The position numbers and the translations under genes are program-made. The notes beneath the pieces are model-generated. The model was given only the letters and a program-made list of their open reading frames with translations. It was not told where the DNA came from and searched no databases. From Roseateles koreensis (GTDB lineage: Bacteria > Pseudomonadota > Gammaproteobacteria > Burkholderiales > Burkholderiaceae_C), in assembly GCF_028595305.1 (NCBI RefSeq), contig NZ_JAQQXS010000001.1:1-64000 (forward strand): DNA of 64,000 bases, given 5' to 3'. Positions 7,143-16,481 of the stretch are shown here, piece by piece (the stretch's first letter is position 1; the number at the start of each line of letters is the position of its first letter).

Positions 7143-8861
7143 GTGCAAAAGACCTACAACTATTCAGAGTTCAGCTATGTGCAGAGCGAGGAGCAGGCGC
7201 GGGCGGAATTTCGCCAACACCCGCTGGTGATCATTGGCGCCGGGCCTGTGGGCTTGAGCATGGCGTTGGACTGCGCGGCACGCGGCATTGCCACCGTCGT
7301 GCTGGACGACAACAACAGCGTCAGCATCGGGTCGCGCGCCGTTTGCTATGCCCAGCGCACGCTGGAGGTGTGGGGCCGCCTGGGCGTGGCAGCACCGCTG
7401 CTGGCGCAAGGGGTGAGCTGGCGCGTGGGCAAAGTCTTTTTTGGTGAAGGCTTGAGCTACCAGTTCGATCTGCAGCCGCAGCCCGGGCATGAGATGCCCG
7501 CCATGATCAATCTCCAGCAGTACTACTTGGAAGAAAGTTTGGTGAGGGCCTGCGAGCAACACGCGCTGATCGACCTGCGCTGGAAGCACAAATTGCTGGC
7601 GCTGACACAAAACGCAAAGGGCGTGCAGGGCGCCCGGCTGCGCGTTGAAACCCCCGACGGTGAATTCGATATGGGCGCCGATTGGGTGGTCGCCTGCGAC
7701 GGCGCGGGCAGCGACACCCGCCGCATGGTGGGGGCTGACTTCAGTGGACAAGCTTTTCAAGATCGATTCTTGATTGCCGACGTGGTGATCGACACCGACG
7801 CGCTGTTGCCCGCCGATGCCCGTGCGGGAGGCAGCCTGCGGCGATTGGGGGGGGAGCCTGAGCGTTGGTTCTGGTTCGATCCGCCGTTTCATCCGGGGCA
7901 GTCGGTGTTGCTGCACAAGCAAAGCCACGGCGTGTGGCGCATCGATTTTCAGCTGGGCTGGGAGGCTGATCCGGTTGAAGAGAAAAAGCCGGAGAACGTC
8001 ATCCCCCGCATCCAGGCCATGCTCGGCCCCGATGTGGCCTTTGAGCTGGAGTGGGTTTCGGTCTACCAATTTGCCTGCCGTCGCATTGACCAATTTCGCC
8101 ACGGGCGTGTGCTATTTGCGGGGGATGCCGCGCATCAGGTTTCGCCCTTCGGTGCGCGCGGCGCCAACTCCGGCGTGCAGGACGCCGACAACCTCGGTTG
8201 GAAGTTGCAAGCCGTGCTGGCGGGCGCCGCCCCGGAGGCGCTGCTGGACAGCTACCACCTGGAGCGCGCCTGGGCAGCGGACGACAACCTGCGTCAAAGC
8301 ACCCGCTCCACCGACTTCATCACCCCCAAGAGCCGGGCCTCGCTGCGCCTGCGCAATGCCGTGCTGACGCTGGCGCGCACCGAGCCTTTCGCCCGCCCGT
8401 TCGTCAACAGTGGGCGCCTGTCGACACCGACCGTGTATGCGAACTCACCCCTCATCAGCGCTGATGTGGAAAGCCCGGGCGCCGCCGATGCATTTGCTGC
8501 CGAAGCGCCTCCCCCCGGCAGTGCCTGCCCTGATGCGCCCTTGCTGGTGGACGGGCAGGCCGATTGGCTGCTGCGTCAGTTGGCGCGCGCCGGGCAAGGC
8601 TTTGTCTTGTTGAGTTGGTGCGCGGTGGCACCCGTCTCAGTGGGCCGCATCAACGCCCAAGCCCTGGTGGTAGGGCGGGATGTGCATGACACTGATGGCG
8701 TGCTGACTCGACGTTATGACGCCCGGCCCGGTACCGTGTATTTGATCCGCCCCGATCAAATCGTGGCGGCGCGATGGCGCGCCCCGCAGCCGCATTTGAT
8801 GCGGGTCGCGTTGCGCCGTAGTTTGGCGCTTGATGCGCAGGAGACTGAGGCTTTCGCATGA
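7143..8861 (+). CDS. FAD-dependent aromatic monooxygenase (MhpA-like)
   Basis: A flavoprotein hydroxylase of about 572 residues, of the group A type that hydroxylates aromatic rings with NAD(P)H. The FAD-binding motif is HPLVIIGAGPVGLSMALDCA near the N-terminus; VACDGAGSDTRR and the second FAD motif GRVLFAGDAAHQVSPFGARG follow. The family includes 3-(3-hydroxyphenyl)propionate hydroxylase. The GTG at 7143 has AGGAGG five bases upstream, a better start than the ATG at 7119, which lacks a binding site. Its stop overlaps the next gene's start (ATGA), implying translational coupling. The ring substrate is not identifiable from sequence. Confidence 0.88.
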   Translation: MQKTYNYSEFSYVQSEEQARAEFRQHPLVIIGAGPVGLSMALDCAARGIATVVLDDNNSVSIGSRAVCYAQRTLEVWGRLGVAAPLLAQGVSWRVGKVFFGEGLSYQFDLQPQPGHEMPAMINLQQYYLEESLVRACEQHALIDLRWKHKLLALTQNAKGVQGARLRVETPDGEFDMGADWVVACDGAGSDTRRMVGADFSGQAFQDRFLIADVVIDTDALLPADARAGGSLRRLGGEPERWFWFDPPFHPGQSVLLHKQSHGVWRIDFQLGWEADPVEEKKPENVIPRIQAMLGPDVAFELEWVSVYQFACRRIDQFRHGRVLFAGDAAHQVSPFGARGANSGVQDADNLGWKLQAVLAGAAPEALLDSYHLERAWAADDNLRQSTRSTDFITPKSRASLRLRNAVLTLARTEPFARPFVNSGRLSTPTVYANSPLISADVESPGAADAFAAEAPPPGSACPDAPLLVDGQADWLLRQLARAGQGFVLLSWCAVAPVSVGRINAQALVVGRDVHDTDGVLTRRYDARPGTVYLIRPDQIVAARWRAPQPHLMRVALRRSLALDAQETEAFA

Positions 8862-9124
8862 ATTACCCAGACATCAAGCGTTTAATCCGTAGCCCCAATA
8901 TGGCGGACCCCGATGCCTTCTACGAGGCTCTGATCCACACCCAGCGCGACCTCAATGACGAGCAGGCCGACGCTTTGTTGGCCCGGCTGGTGCTGGTGTT
9001 GGCCAACCATATCGGCGATGCCGCCGTGCTGGGTGAGGCGCTGGCCCTTGCGCGTGAGACCGCGTTCTTGCCAAGTGCTCGCGGCGCCGCTGCGCTGCCC
9101 GGTACAACCCCTTCCAACCTTTAA
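8858..9124 (+). CDS. DUF2783 family small protein
   Basis: An 88-residue protein matching the DUF2783 pattern: PNMADPDAFYEALIHTQRDL, then LARLVLVLANHIGD and LGEALALARE. It is predicted to be all-helical and soluble, with no catalytic motif. It begins inside the stop codon of the FAD monooxygenase (ATGA overlap), and the fumarylacetoacetase gene follows five bases after its stop. Such tight coupling suggests a subunit or accessory role for one of those enzymes; the function is unknown. The last 20 residues look less conserved. Confidence 0.8.
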   Translation: MNYPDIKRLIRSPNMADPDAFYEALIHTQRDLNDEQADALLARLVLVLANHIGDAAVLGEALALARETAFLPSARGAAALPGTTPSNL

Positions 9125-9129
9125 ATGCC

Positions 9130-10452
9130 ATGAGTTTGATCGACCACACCCACCAAGCCGATGCACAAAGCTGGGTGACCAGCGCCAACGCGCCGGACAC
9201 AGACTTCCCCATTCAGAACCTGCCCTACGGCTTGTTCCGTCGCACGGGCTCCAACGAAGACGCGCGGGTGGGCATCGCCATTGGCGAGCAGATTCTCGAC
9301 CTCCGCAAGGCTGCGTCGCTGGGCCGCTGGGCAACCGATGTTGAAGTGATGTTGCAAGCGCTTGCGCAAGGCGATCTCAATACCTTCATGGCGCAAGCTG
9401 CTGCGCGGCGCCGGCGCCTGCGTCATGCCTTGTTTGATGCCTTGTTGGCGGGCAGCCCGCAGGAGGCCGCCTTGCGTGCCGCCTTGCTGCCCCAGTCCGA
9501 GGCGCAGATGGCGGTGCCTTGCCGTATTGGCGACTACACCGACTTCTATACCGGCATTCATCATGCGACGACAGTGGGCAAGCTGTTCCGCCCAGACAAC
9601 CCGTTATTGCCCAACTACAAATGGGTGCCTATCGGCTATCACGGACGCAGCTCTTCCATCGGGGTGAGTGGTGGAGCGGTGCGCCGGCCCCTGGGGCAGT
9701 TGAAAGCGCCGGACGCTGACGTGCCCGTGCTGGCGTCCTGCAAACGCCTGGACTACGAGTTGGAGCTGGGTGTCTTTGTGGCAGGCGGCAATGCTTTGGG
9801 TGAGCCCATCCCCATGGCGCAAGCGGACGAGCATTTGTTCGGGCTGACGCTGCTCAATGACTGGTCGGCGCGCGACGTGCAGGCCTGGGAGTACCAGCCG
9901 CTGGGGCCGTTTCTGGCGAAAAATTTCGGCACCACGATCTCACCGTGGATTGTCAGCATGGAAGCGCTGGAACCCTTCCGCATCGCCTTTGCGCACCCGG
10001 CCGACGACCCGCAGCCGCTGCCCTATCTGGACAGTGCAAAGAACCGCAGCGAAGGCGGCTACGACATCGAGCTTGAAGTCTTCCTGCAAACCGCAGCCAT
10101 GCGGGTGGCGGGCTTGTCGGCGGTGCGACTGATGCGCTCCAACTTCAAGCACGCGTACTGGACCTTGGCGCAGATGCTGACCCACCACGCCAGCAACGGC
10201 TGCAATATGCAGCCCGGTGATTTGCTGGGCACCGGCACGCAATCGGGGCCAGAAGCTTGTGAAGGCGGCTCGCTGCTGGAGCTTTCTCTCGGCGGCAAGC
10301 AGGATGTCATTTTGCCTAACGGCGAAATTAGACGGTTTTTGCAAGATGGCGACACAGTGATCATTCGCGGCCACGCCACTCGACCGGGTGCTCGGCGTAT
10401 CGGTTTTGGGGATTGCAGCGCGACGGTGATGCCCGCGCCAGAGCTGCCATGA
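9130..10452 (+). CDS. fahA: Fumarylacetoacetase
   Basis: A 440-residue fumarylacetoacetate hydrolase, which splits fumarylacetoacetate to fumarate and acetoacetate in the last step of homogentisate catabolism. Family signatures are DFYTGIHHATTVGKLFRP, YHGRSSSIGVSG, DYELELGVFVAGG with the metal-binding glutamates, NDWSARDVQAWEYQPLGPF and GTGTQSGPEACEGGSLLEL. Length fits full-length FAH rather than the short FAH-domain proteins. It is the last gene of the operon and is followed by a long hairpin at 10521-10569. No homogentisate dioxygenase gene is present in the window, so the operon may feed a related ring-cleavage product to it. Confidence 0.93.
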   Translation: MSLIDHTHQADAQSWVTSANAPDTDFPIQNLPYGLFRRTGSNEDARVGIAIGEQILDLRKAASLGRWATDVEVMLQALAQGDLNTFMAQAAARRRRLRHALFDALLAGSPQEAALRAALLPQSEAQMAVPCRIGDYTDFYTGIHHATTVGKLFRPDNPLLPNYKWVPIGYHGRSSSIGVSGGAVRRPLGQLKAPDADVPVLASCKRLDYELELGVFVAGGNALGEPIPMAQADEHLFGLTLLNDWSARDVQAWEYQPLGPFLAKNFGTTISPWIVSMEALEPFRIAFAHPADDPQPLPYLDSAKNRSEGGYDIELEVFLQTAAMRVAGLSAVRLMRSNFKHAYWTLAQMLTHHASNGCNMQPGDLLGTGTQSGPEACEGGSLLELSLGGKQDVILPNGEIRRFLQDGDTVIIRGHATRPGARRIGFGDCSATVMPAPELP

Positions 10453-10520
10453 GCTGAGCAAATTCACGGCGCGCACGCGTGGCGGCATGCGTGCATTGAA
10501 CGCGCACAGGGTCGATGAAT

Positions 10521-10569
10521 AAAGGGAAAACCCGAGTTTTCGCCCCCGCGAAGCTCGGGTTTTCCCTTT
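10521..10569. terminator. Long perfect hairpin terminator after fahA
   Basis: AAAGGGAAAACCCGAG at 10521-10536 pairs with CTCGGGTTTTCCCTTT at 10554-10569, and TTCGC/GCGAA extends the stem inwards. The flanking A and T runs make it work on both strands. It separates the aromatic operon from the TonB receptor gene. Confidence 0.85.
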
Positions 10570-10719
10570 GAAATTCTTGCCCTGTCGACACGCTTTGTAA
10601 CTTGGATGCAATGAAGTCCATCAAAGCGCAACGCGGTGGCGCAAGGGACTGTCCAGCCGCTAAATTAGCTTCACCAAACCGGACGTCCCAATTTCAAATT
10701 TCTAATAAGGAGTGATCTC

Positions 10720-13344
10720 GTGGCTGAACCTATTTTCAAGCAGAAACTTTTGCCCCAACTTTTGACCGCGATGCTGGGCGCCTTGGCCTTGCAAGCCGTT
10801 CAAGCTGCGGATCAGGCCGCTGCACCTGCTGTCGCTGCTTCAGCCGCCGAAGCTGAAAAGCTCGATCTGGTGGAGATCACCGGCGTGCGCGCCACCTTGA
10901 AAAAGAACCTGGCGGAAAAGCGTGAATCGCTGAACATCGTTGACTCGATCCGCGCTGAAGATCTGGGCAAGTTCCCCGACAAGAACGTGGCCGACTCGTT
11001 GCAACGCGTGCCTGGTATCTCGGTGGATCGCAGCTGGGGCGAGGGCAAGGCCATCTTCGTGCGCGGCACTGACAAGAACCTCAACATGACGCAGTTGAAC
11101 GGGCAGGCCGTGTCCTCGTCGGAGTGGTGGTTGAACGAGCCGCAAACCCGCAGCTTCAACTACGACATGCTGCCGTCTGAAATCGTTGGTAGCTTGGATG
11201 TCTTCAAGAGCCCCTCGGCCGATCTGGACGAAGGCAGCGTGGGCGGTCTGGTGATCGTGCGTACCCGCAAGCCCATGGAGTTCAAAGACCAGCTGACGCT
11301 GCAAGGCTCGGTGGAGGCCATCTACAGCAAGCTGCCCGGCAAGACTGACCCGCAACTCTCCGGTCTGCTGAACTGGAAGAACGACGACAAGACTTTTGGC
11401 GTGATGGTGGCCGTCAACAAGCAAAAGCGCACCATGCGCCGCGACGGCTTGGAGATGTTCTCCGACGGCAAATACAACATCGTTGACCAGAACGGCGTGA
11501 ACACACCAGCCTACGCGGCTTGGGGCGGTGGCTCGGCCATCTTCCGTCAGGACCGTGAGCGCACCACCGCCAATCTGGCTCTGCAATTCCGCCCGAATTC
11601 AGCCACCGACATCGTCCTGAATTACATGAATTCGGACATGAAGATGGACAACAACAACCAGAACTACCTGTGGCAGGCGGGGGGCTTGGCGGTGAACGGC
11701 AATATCGCCGTGACCGACCCCAAGTTCATTACCACCTCTGACGGCACCAAGGCCTTGGTGGGCGGCACGGTGGGCCCTAAGACAGGTGTGTCCTTCGAGC
11801 CCATCTACCGCAACTCCTACGTCAAGTCGGATGTGCTGGATCTTGACGGCACTTACCAGGGCTCAACCTGGAAAGCACACGGCCAAGTGGGCAGCACCTC
11901 CAGTGAAGGCGGCAGCAGCCACGACTACCACTTCTGGATGGAAGGCGACACCCGCACCCAGATCAATATGGGCCCCGACACCTATGGCGTGAAGTACCTG
12001 GACATCAACCCGCTGGACCCCAAGGCGCTGACGCTGAAGGGCGGCAACGACCGCATCCGCAAGATGACGGGCAAGGAGAACTATGCCCAGGGCGACGTGA
12101 CCTTTGACGTGGACAACTCGGTCATCAACGCCGTCAAGGTGGGCGTCAAGTTCCGCGACAACACGCTGCAGAACACACGCATCCAGGGCACGGCGGGTCC
12201 GGGCTCTGCGGGCTGGCAGTCGTTCTCGCTGGCAGACCTCTCCAGTGGTGCGTCGCCGCAGCTGAGCCAAGCTGCCAATTCACCTGGGGCGCTGACGCAA
12301 TACGCTTGGTTTGACGATGGCTTGGTGGCCAGCAAAGGCATCCCCATGTACCAAAAGTCCATGGTCTACGCCGATGTGCTGAGCGAGGACTACAAGATCC
12401 ACGAAAAAATCTCGGCCGCCTACGCCAAGGCTGAATACGCCACCGGCAAGCTGCGCGGCGACTTTGGTGTGCGTTTGGTGCGTACCGAGCAAACCTCGGA
12501 AGGCTTTGCGCAACTTGCCAGCGGGTCGTTTGCACCCACCAGCCAGACCAACAGCTACACCGACGCGCTGCCCAACCTCAACGTGGTGTATGACCTGAGC
12601 AAGGAAGTGATTCTGCGCGGTGCCGTGTCACGCGCCATGGCACGCCAGTCCTTCGACCTGCTGAACCCCGGCATGGTGCGCGACGGCACGGTGCTGTCCA
12701 AGGCCACCGCTGGCAATCCAATGTTGAAGCCCGTGCACTCCAACCAAGCCGAGTTGGGTGCGGAGTGGTACTTTGCGGATGCGTCGATGGTGTCGGGTAC
12801 GGCCTTCATCAAGAAGCTGGACTCCTTCATCTACAAGAACGCGCAGTCTGAAGTGGTGAACGGCGAAACATTGACGGTCACACGTCCCTACAACGCCGAC
12901 AACGGCGCCGACATCAAGGGCTTTGAGTTGCAGTACCAGCAGGCCTTTGGCAACACGGGCTTCGGCACGGTGGTGAACTACACCTACACCGATGCCAAGG
13001 CGGGTGCTGTCGCGGGCCAGCCGCGTCTGCAAGTCTTGGGCAACTCGCGTGACCAGTTCAACTGGAGCGGTTACTACGAGAAGAACGGCCTCAGTCTGCG
13101 CTTGTCTTACAACTATCGCTCCAAGTCCTACGGCAATCTGGACATGGGCGGCCAAGACGTCAACAGCGCCTACGGCCAGTGGGATGCCACCGCCAACTAC
13201 GACATCACGCCCAAGCTGAGCGTGTATGCCTCGGCCGTCAATCTGACGAACGAGTTGGTGCGCATCAACACCACCGACGGCTTGCCAATCGGCGTGTACG
13301 AGAACGGCGCACGCTACGGCCTGGGCCTGCGGATCAAGTACTGA
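10720..13344 (+). CDS. TonB-dependent receptor (Xanthomonas/Caulobacter type)
   Basis: An 874-residue outer-membrane receptor for active uptake of a substrate, here probably a carbohydrate. A signal peptide ends near LALQAVQA. The plug domain carries the hallmark of this subfamily: VEITGVRATLKKNLAEKRES, LGKFPDKNVADSLQRVPGIS and IFVRGTD. The beta-barrel ends in the aromatic terminus LRIKY. The GTG start has a strong AAGGAG seven bases upstream. Receptors of this class usually lie in sugar utilisation loci; the next genes are a sugar permease, a flavin halogenase homologue and a sugar-binding protein with a two-component system, which fits. Confidence 0.93.
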   Translation: MAEPIFKQKLLPQLLTAMLGALALQAVQAADQAAAPAVAASAAEAEKLDLVEITGVRATLKKNLAEKRESLNIVDSIRAEDLGKFPDKNVADSLQRVPGISVDRSWGEGKAIFVRGTDKNLNMTQLNGQAVSSSEWWLNEPQTRSFNYDMLPSEIVGSLDVFKSPSADLDEGSVGGLVIVRTRKPMEFKDQLTLQGSVEAIYSKLPGKTDPQLSGLLNWKNDDKTFGVMVAVNKQKRTMRRDGLEMFSDGKYNIVDQNGVNTPAYAAWGGGSAIFRQDRERTTANLALQFRPNSATDIVLNYMNSDMKMDNNNQNYLWQAGGLAVNGNIAVTDPKFITTSDGTKALVGGTVGPKTGVSFEPIYRNSYVKSDVLDLDGTYQGSTWKAHGQVGSTSSEGGSSHDYHFWMEGDTRTQINMGPDTYGVKYLDINPLDPKALTLKGGNDRIRKMTGKENYAQGDVTFDVDNSVINAVKVGVKFRDNTLQNTRIQGTAGPGSAGWQSFSLADLSSGASPQLSQAANSPGALTQYAWFDDGLVASKGIPMYQKSMVYADVLSEDYKIHEKISAAYAKAEYATGKLRGDFGVRLVRTEQTSEGFAQLASGSFAPTSQTNSYTDALPNLNVVYDLSKEVILRGAVSRAMARQSFDLLNPGMVRDGTVLSKATAGNPMLKPVHSNQAELGAEWYFADASMVSGTAFIKKLDSFIYKNAQSEVVNGETLTVTRPYNADNGADIKGFELQYQQAFGNTGFGTVVNYTYTDAKAGAVAGQPRLQVLGNSRDQFNWSGYYEKNGLSLRLSYNYRSKSYGNLDMGGQDVNSAYGQWDATANYDITPKLSVYASAVNLTNELVRINTTDGLPIGVYENGARYGLGLRIKY

Positions 13345-13398
13345 TCCCGGCTTCGGCACAGCTGACGAGGGTCTCCGGCTTCGGTCGGAGCCAGCTGC

Positions 13399-13428
13399 AA
13401 AGCCTCCCTCTTCGAGGGAGGCTTTTTT
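13399..13428 (+). terminator. Intrinsic terminator after TonB receptor
   Basis: AAAGCCTCCCTC pairs with GAGGGAGGCTTT around a TT-C loop and is followed by TTT. It ends the receptor transcript 55 bases after its stop and gives the downstream permease gene its own unit, unless read-through occurs. Confidence 0.85.
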
Positions 13429-13494
13429 CAAGGCCGGGTTGGAGTTTCGTCCTCGAATCGCGTGAATTTCTCGAAAAAATATTTGGATTCCGTC

Positions 13495-14856
13495 ATGAAA
13501 AAAACTGATCAACCGGCGGGATTGGCGCGCGGCGTGGTCCTGCCCATGCTGTTCATCGGCCTGATGTTTTTCATCCTGGGCTTTGTGACCTGGTTGAATG
13601 GATCGCTCATTCCATTCTTGAAGATTGTTTGCAACCTCAGCAACTTCCAGGCACTGTGGGTGACCTTCGCCTTCTACATTGCCTACACGGTGATGGCGCT
13701 ACCTTCGGCGGCCATTTTGAGCCGCATCGGCTACAAGAACGGTATGACGTTGGGCTTGGGTGTTATGGCGTTGGGGGCCTTGTTGTTCATCCCTGCTGCA
13801 CGGTCCAGCTATTACGGCATCTTTTTGCTGGCCTTGTTCACCTTGGCCACCGGCATGACCTTGATGCAGACGGCCATCAATCCCTACATCGTGTGTATCG
13901 GCTCGCGTGAAAGTGCAGCCATGCGCATCAGCATCATGGGCTTGTTCAACAAGGGTGCTGGCATCGTGGTGCCCTTGGTGTTTTCGGCCCTGATCCTGTC
14001 GGGCATCGACAAATACTCCGATGCGGCGCTGGCCTCGGTAGACGCTGCGGGCCGTGCGCTGATGCGGGCGGAGTTGTCGGAGCGGCTGGTGTTTCCGTAT
14101 GCCGTCATGGCCGCGGGTTTGGTGCTGTTCATGGTGATCATCCGCTTCGCGCCGCTGCCTGAGTTGACGATGGAACAAGCTGACACACAGCAGCAGGATC
14201 AGACCCTGCGCCGCTTCGGGGTGTTCCAGTTCCCGCAGGTGGTGCTGGGGGCCTTGGCCTTGTTCAGCTACGTGGGTGTGGAAGTGATCGCGGGCGACAC
14301 CATCGGCTTGTACGGGCGCAATCTCGGCGTGACGAATTTCGCCATCCTGACGTCCTACACCATGGGCTTCATGGTGCTGGGTTACTGCCTCGGCGTGGTG
14401 GCCATTCCGCGTTTCGTTGCGCAGAAAACGGCCCTGCTCATATCCGCCCTGTGCGGCATGGCGTTCACGCTAGGCGTGGTGCTGGGCTCGGGCACCGATA
14501 CCTCTGTGAGCCAGGCCCTGCTGGGTTGGGCGGGCGTGCCCTTGGTGCCCAATTCGGTGATGTTCCTGGCCCTGCTTGGCTTGGCCAATGCGCTGGTGTG
14601 GCCTGCCATCTGGCCGCTGGCCCTGGAGGGTTTGGGCAAGTACACCGCCGCAGGTTCGGCCCTGTTGATCATGGGCATTGCCGGTGGCGCCTTGTTGCCG
14701 ATGTTGTACGGGCGCTTGTCTGACGCCGCGAGCCCGCAGGCCGGCTACTGGGTGCTGCTGCCTTGCTACACCGCGATTTTGTTGTACGCCCTGGTGGGCC
14801 ACAAGATCCGCAGTTGGCGGGCTGGCGGGGCTGACCTGAAGGTTCAGCAGGGCTGA
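13495..14856 (+). CDS. Sugar permease, FHS (FucP-like) MFS family
   Basis: A 453-residue major facilitator protein with about 12 membrane segments, of the fucose/glucose/galactose:proton symporter group. Typical features are LMFFILGFVTWLNGSLIPFL in the first helix, LMQTAINPYIVCIG in helix 4 and GLANALVWPAIWPLALEGLG in helix 10-11. It imports a monosaccharide across the inner membrane. The ATG at 13495 is chosen; a GTG at 13462 would add 11 residues and lacks a binding site. Its 3' end lies in a 22-bp tandem duplication that includes the stop codon. Next to the TonB receptor it gives a plausible outer-plus-inner membrane uptake route. Confidence 0.9.
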   Translation: MKKTDQPAGLARGVVLPMLFIGLMFFILGFVTWLNGSLIPFLKIVCNLSNFQALWVTFAFYIAYTVMALPSAAILSRIGYKNGMTLGLGVMALGALLFIPAARSSYYGIFLLALFTLATGMTLMQTAINPYIVCIGSRESAAMRISIMGLFNKGAGIVVPLVFSALILSGIDKYSDAALASVDAAGRALMRAELSERLVFPYAVMAAGLVLFMVIIRFAPLPELTMEQADTQQQDQTLRRFGVFQFPQVVLGALALFSYVGVEVIAGDTIGLYGRNLGVTNFAILTSYTMGFMVLGYCLGVVAIPRFVAQKTALLISALCGMAFTLGVVLGSGTDTSVSQALLGWAGVPLVPNSVMFLALLGLANALVWPAIWPLALEGLGKYTAAGSALLIMGIAGGALLPMLYGRLSDAASPQAGYWVLLPCYTAILLYALVGHKIRSWRAGGADLKVQQG

Positions 14857-14878
14857 CCTGAAGGCTCAGTGGGGCTGA
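14828..14878. repeat. 22-bp tandem duplication over permease stop codon
   Basis: Two copies of GGGCTGACCTGAAGG(T/C)TCAG plus two bases lie at 14828-14849 and 14850-14871, followed by a partial third copy (GGGCTGA). The second copy contains the stop codon TGA at 14854-14856, so copy-number change would lengthen or shorten the protein tail. Confidence 0.8.
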
Positions 14879-14910
14879 ACCCGGAGTTGACCCGGGGGCC
14901 TTCAGCCGGG

Positions 14911-16443
14911 TCAGGCCAGGCTGAGCCCTTGCGCCAAACCGGCGCGATGATCCTGAAAACGGCCGGCGATCCCGGCCGTTTCTTTGCGCGCTTGCAGGGC
15001 GCTCAGCGGCACGTGCCCCAAGCGTGGCGGCTGCAACGTGGCCGGGAAGCGGCCCATGCCCGCCAGCAGGCAATACCAGGACGGGCGGAAGTACATCAAG
15101 GCATTGCCGTGCCGCGTCAACTCGGCCTCGAAATCGCCACCTCGGTCCCACACCTCCAGAATGCTGGCCAAACGATCCGAGATGCGGCCATGCGCCCGAT
15201 TGGCCTGCCAATACGCGGTGTCTTGGCGGGTGTTCAAGTGGTAATGCGCCACTACATAGTCGCGCACGCCTTCAAACATTTGATTGATGCGGCGGTTGTA
15301 GGCCGCCTGGTTGCGGCGGCTGAATTCGGCTTGCTCCAGTGACTCAACAAAGCATTGCACCGAGAACTGGATCAGCATCAAGGCCGTGGCCTCCAGGGGT
15401 TCGATGAAGCCCTGCGACAAGCCGATCGCCAGGCAGTTGTTGCGCCAATGCTGTTCGACCCGGCCCACGCGCATTTTCAGGCGCCGTGCAGTTTGGCCGT
15501 CAGCGGCTGGGCCCAGGTGCTGGCGCAATTCGGCCTCGGCCTGATCGTCGCTGATGAATTGCGAGGCATAGACGTAGCCATTGCCAAAGCGCGAGCTCAA
15601 GGGAATCTTCCAGGCCCAGCCACATGTCAGCGCGGTGGACACGGTTTCAGAAGGCAAGGGCGCGGCGGGGTCCAAGGCGGTCGGGATGGCAATGGCCCGG
15701 TCGTTGAACAAATTGTCTTGGTAGGAGACGAAGGGCTCGCCCAGCGTCTCGTTGATCAACAGCCCTTTGAAGCCGCTGCAGTCCACAAAGAAGTCGCCGG
15801 CCAGCACCGTGCCGTCGTGCAGACGCAGCGCGGCGATGTCGCCGTTCTCGTGGCGGTTGACTTCGGCCACGGTGCCCACCTGATGGCGCACACCCAAGGA
15901 TTCGGCATGTGCTTTTAAAAATTGGCCGAGCAGGCCCGCATCGAAATGGTAGGCGTAGTCGGTACCCGGGTTCGATGGCCCACCGTGCTGCGGCGCGTAC
16001 AGCGGTGCCTTGCCCTGACGGGCCAGTTCAGCGGCAATGAAAAAATCTTGCGGATTGGCATCTGCGGCCGTACCACGCCGGCGCAGGCAGGCGTTGGTGA
16101 AAAACTGCGAGCCGATGGCCAGATCCTCTTGATTGAAGAAGGGGTGCACGTATGACGCGTAGCCCGGCACAGTCGACCAGTTCGGGAAGCGGATGCCGCA
16201 TTTGAACGTGGCGTTGCAGGCGGGCATCCAATCTTGCTCGGAGATGCCCAAGTGGCGAAAGAAGTCGCGCAGAAAGGGCGTGGACCCTTCGCCTACGCCG
16301 ATCGTGCCGATCTCGCTGGACTCGATCAAGGTGATGCGAACGCCGCGTTCGCGCCATTGGTGCATCAGCAGATTGGCCGTCATCCAGCCCGCGCTACCGC
16401 CGCCGACGATCACCACGTGTTGAGGAGGTCTTGAAGGACTCAT
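14911..16443 (-). CDS. Flavin-dependent halogenase homologue (tryptophan halogenase family)
   Basis: A 510-residue protein of the PF04820 family. The FAD motif GGGSAGW is at residues about 14-20, the catalytic lysine is in ATFKCGIRF at about residue 80, and the WxWxIP halogenase motif is present as GWAWKIPLSSR near residue 277. All key residues for FADH2-dependent halogenation are kept. ATG 16443 is used. In Xanthomonas and Caulobacter such genes cluster with TonB receptors of sugar loci rather than with natural product genes, and some Xanthomonas members prefer bromide. Its place beside a TonB receptor, sugar permease and sugar-sensing operon matches that pattern; the natural substrate is unknown. 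Confidence 0.88.
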   Translation of the reverse strand: MSPSRPPQHVVIVGGGSAGWMTANLLMHQWRERGVRITLIESSEIGTIGVGEGSTPFLRDFFRHLGISEQDWMPACNATFKCGIRFPNWSTVPGYASYVHPFFNQEDLAIGSQFFTNACLRRRGTAADANPQDFFIAAELARQGKAPLYAPQHGGPSNPGTDYAYHFDAGLLGQFLKAHAESLGVRHQVGTVAEVNRHENGDIAALRLHDGTVLAGDFFVDCSGFKGLLINETLGEPFVSYQDNLFNDRAIAIPTALDPAAPLPSETVSTALTCGWAWKIPLSSRFGNGYVYASQFISDDQAEAELRQHLGPAADGQTARRLKMRVGRVEQHWRNNCLAIGLSQGFIEPLEATALMLIQFSVQCFVESLEQAEFSRRNQAAYNRRINQMFEGVRDYVVAHYHLNTRQDTAYWQANRAHGRISDRLASILEVWDRGGDFEAELTRHGNALMYFRPSWYCLLAGMGRFPATLQPPRLGHVPLSALQARKETAGIAGRFQDHRAGLAQGLSLA

Positions 16444-16481
16444 GAAATCTTCGCCAAGCGTCAAACGAGCAAATGGCCAAA

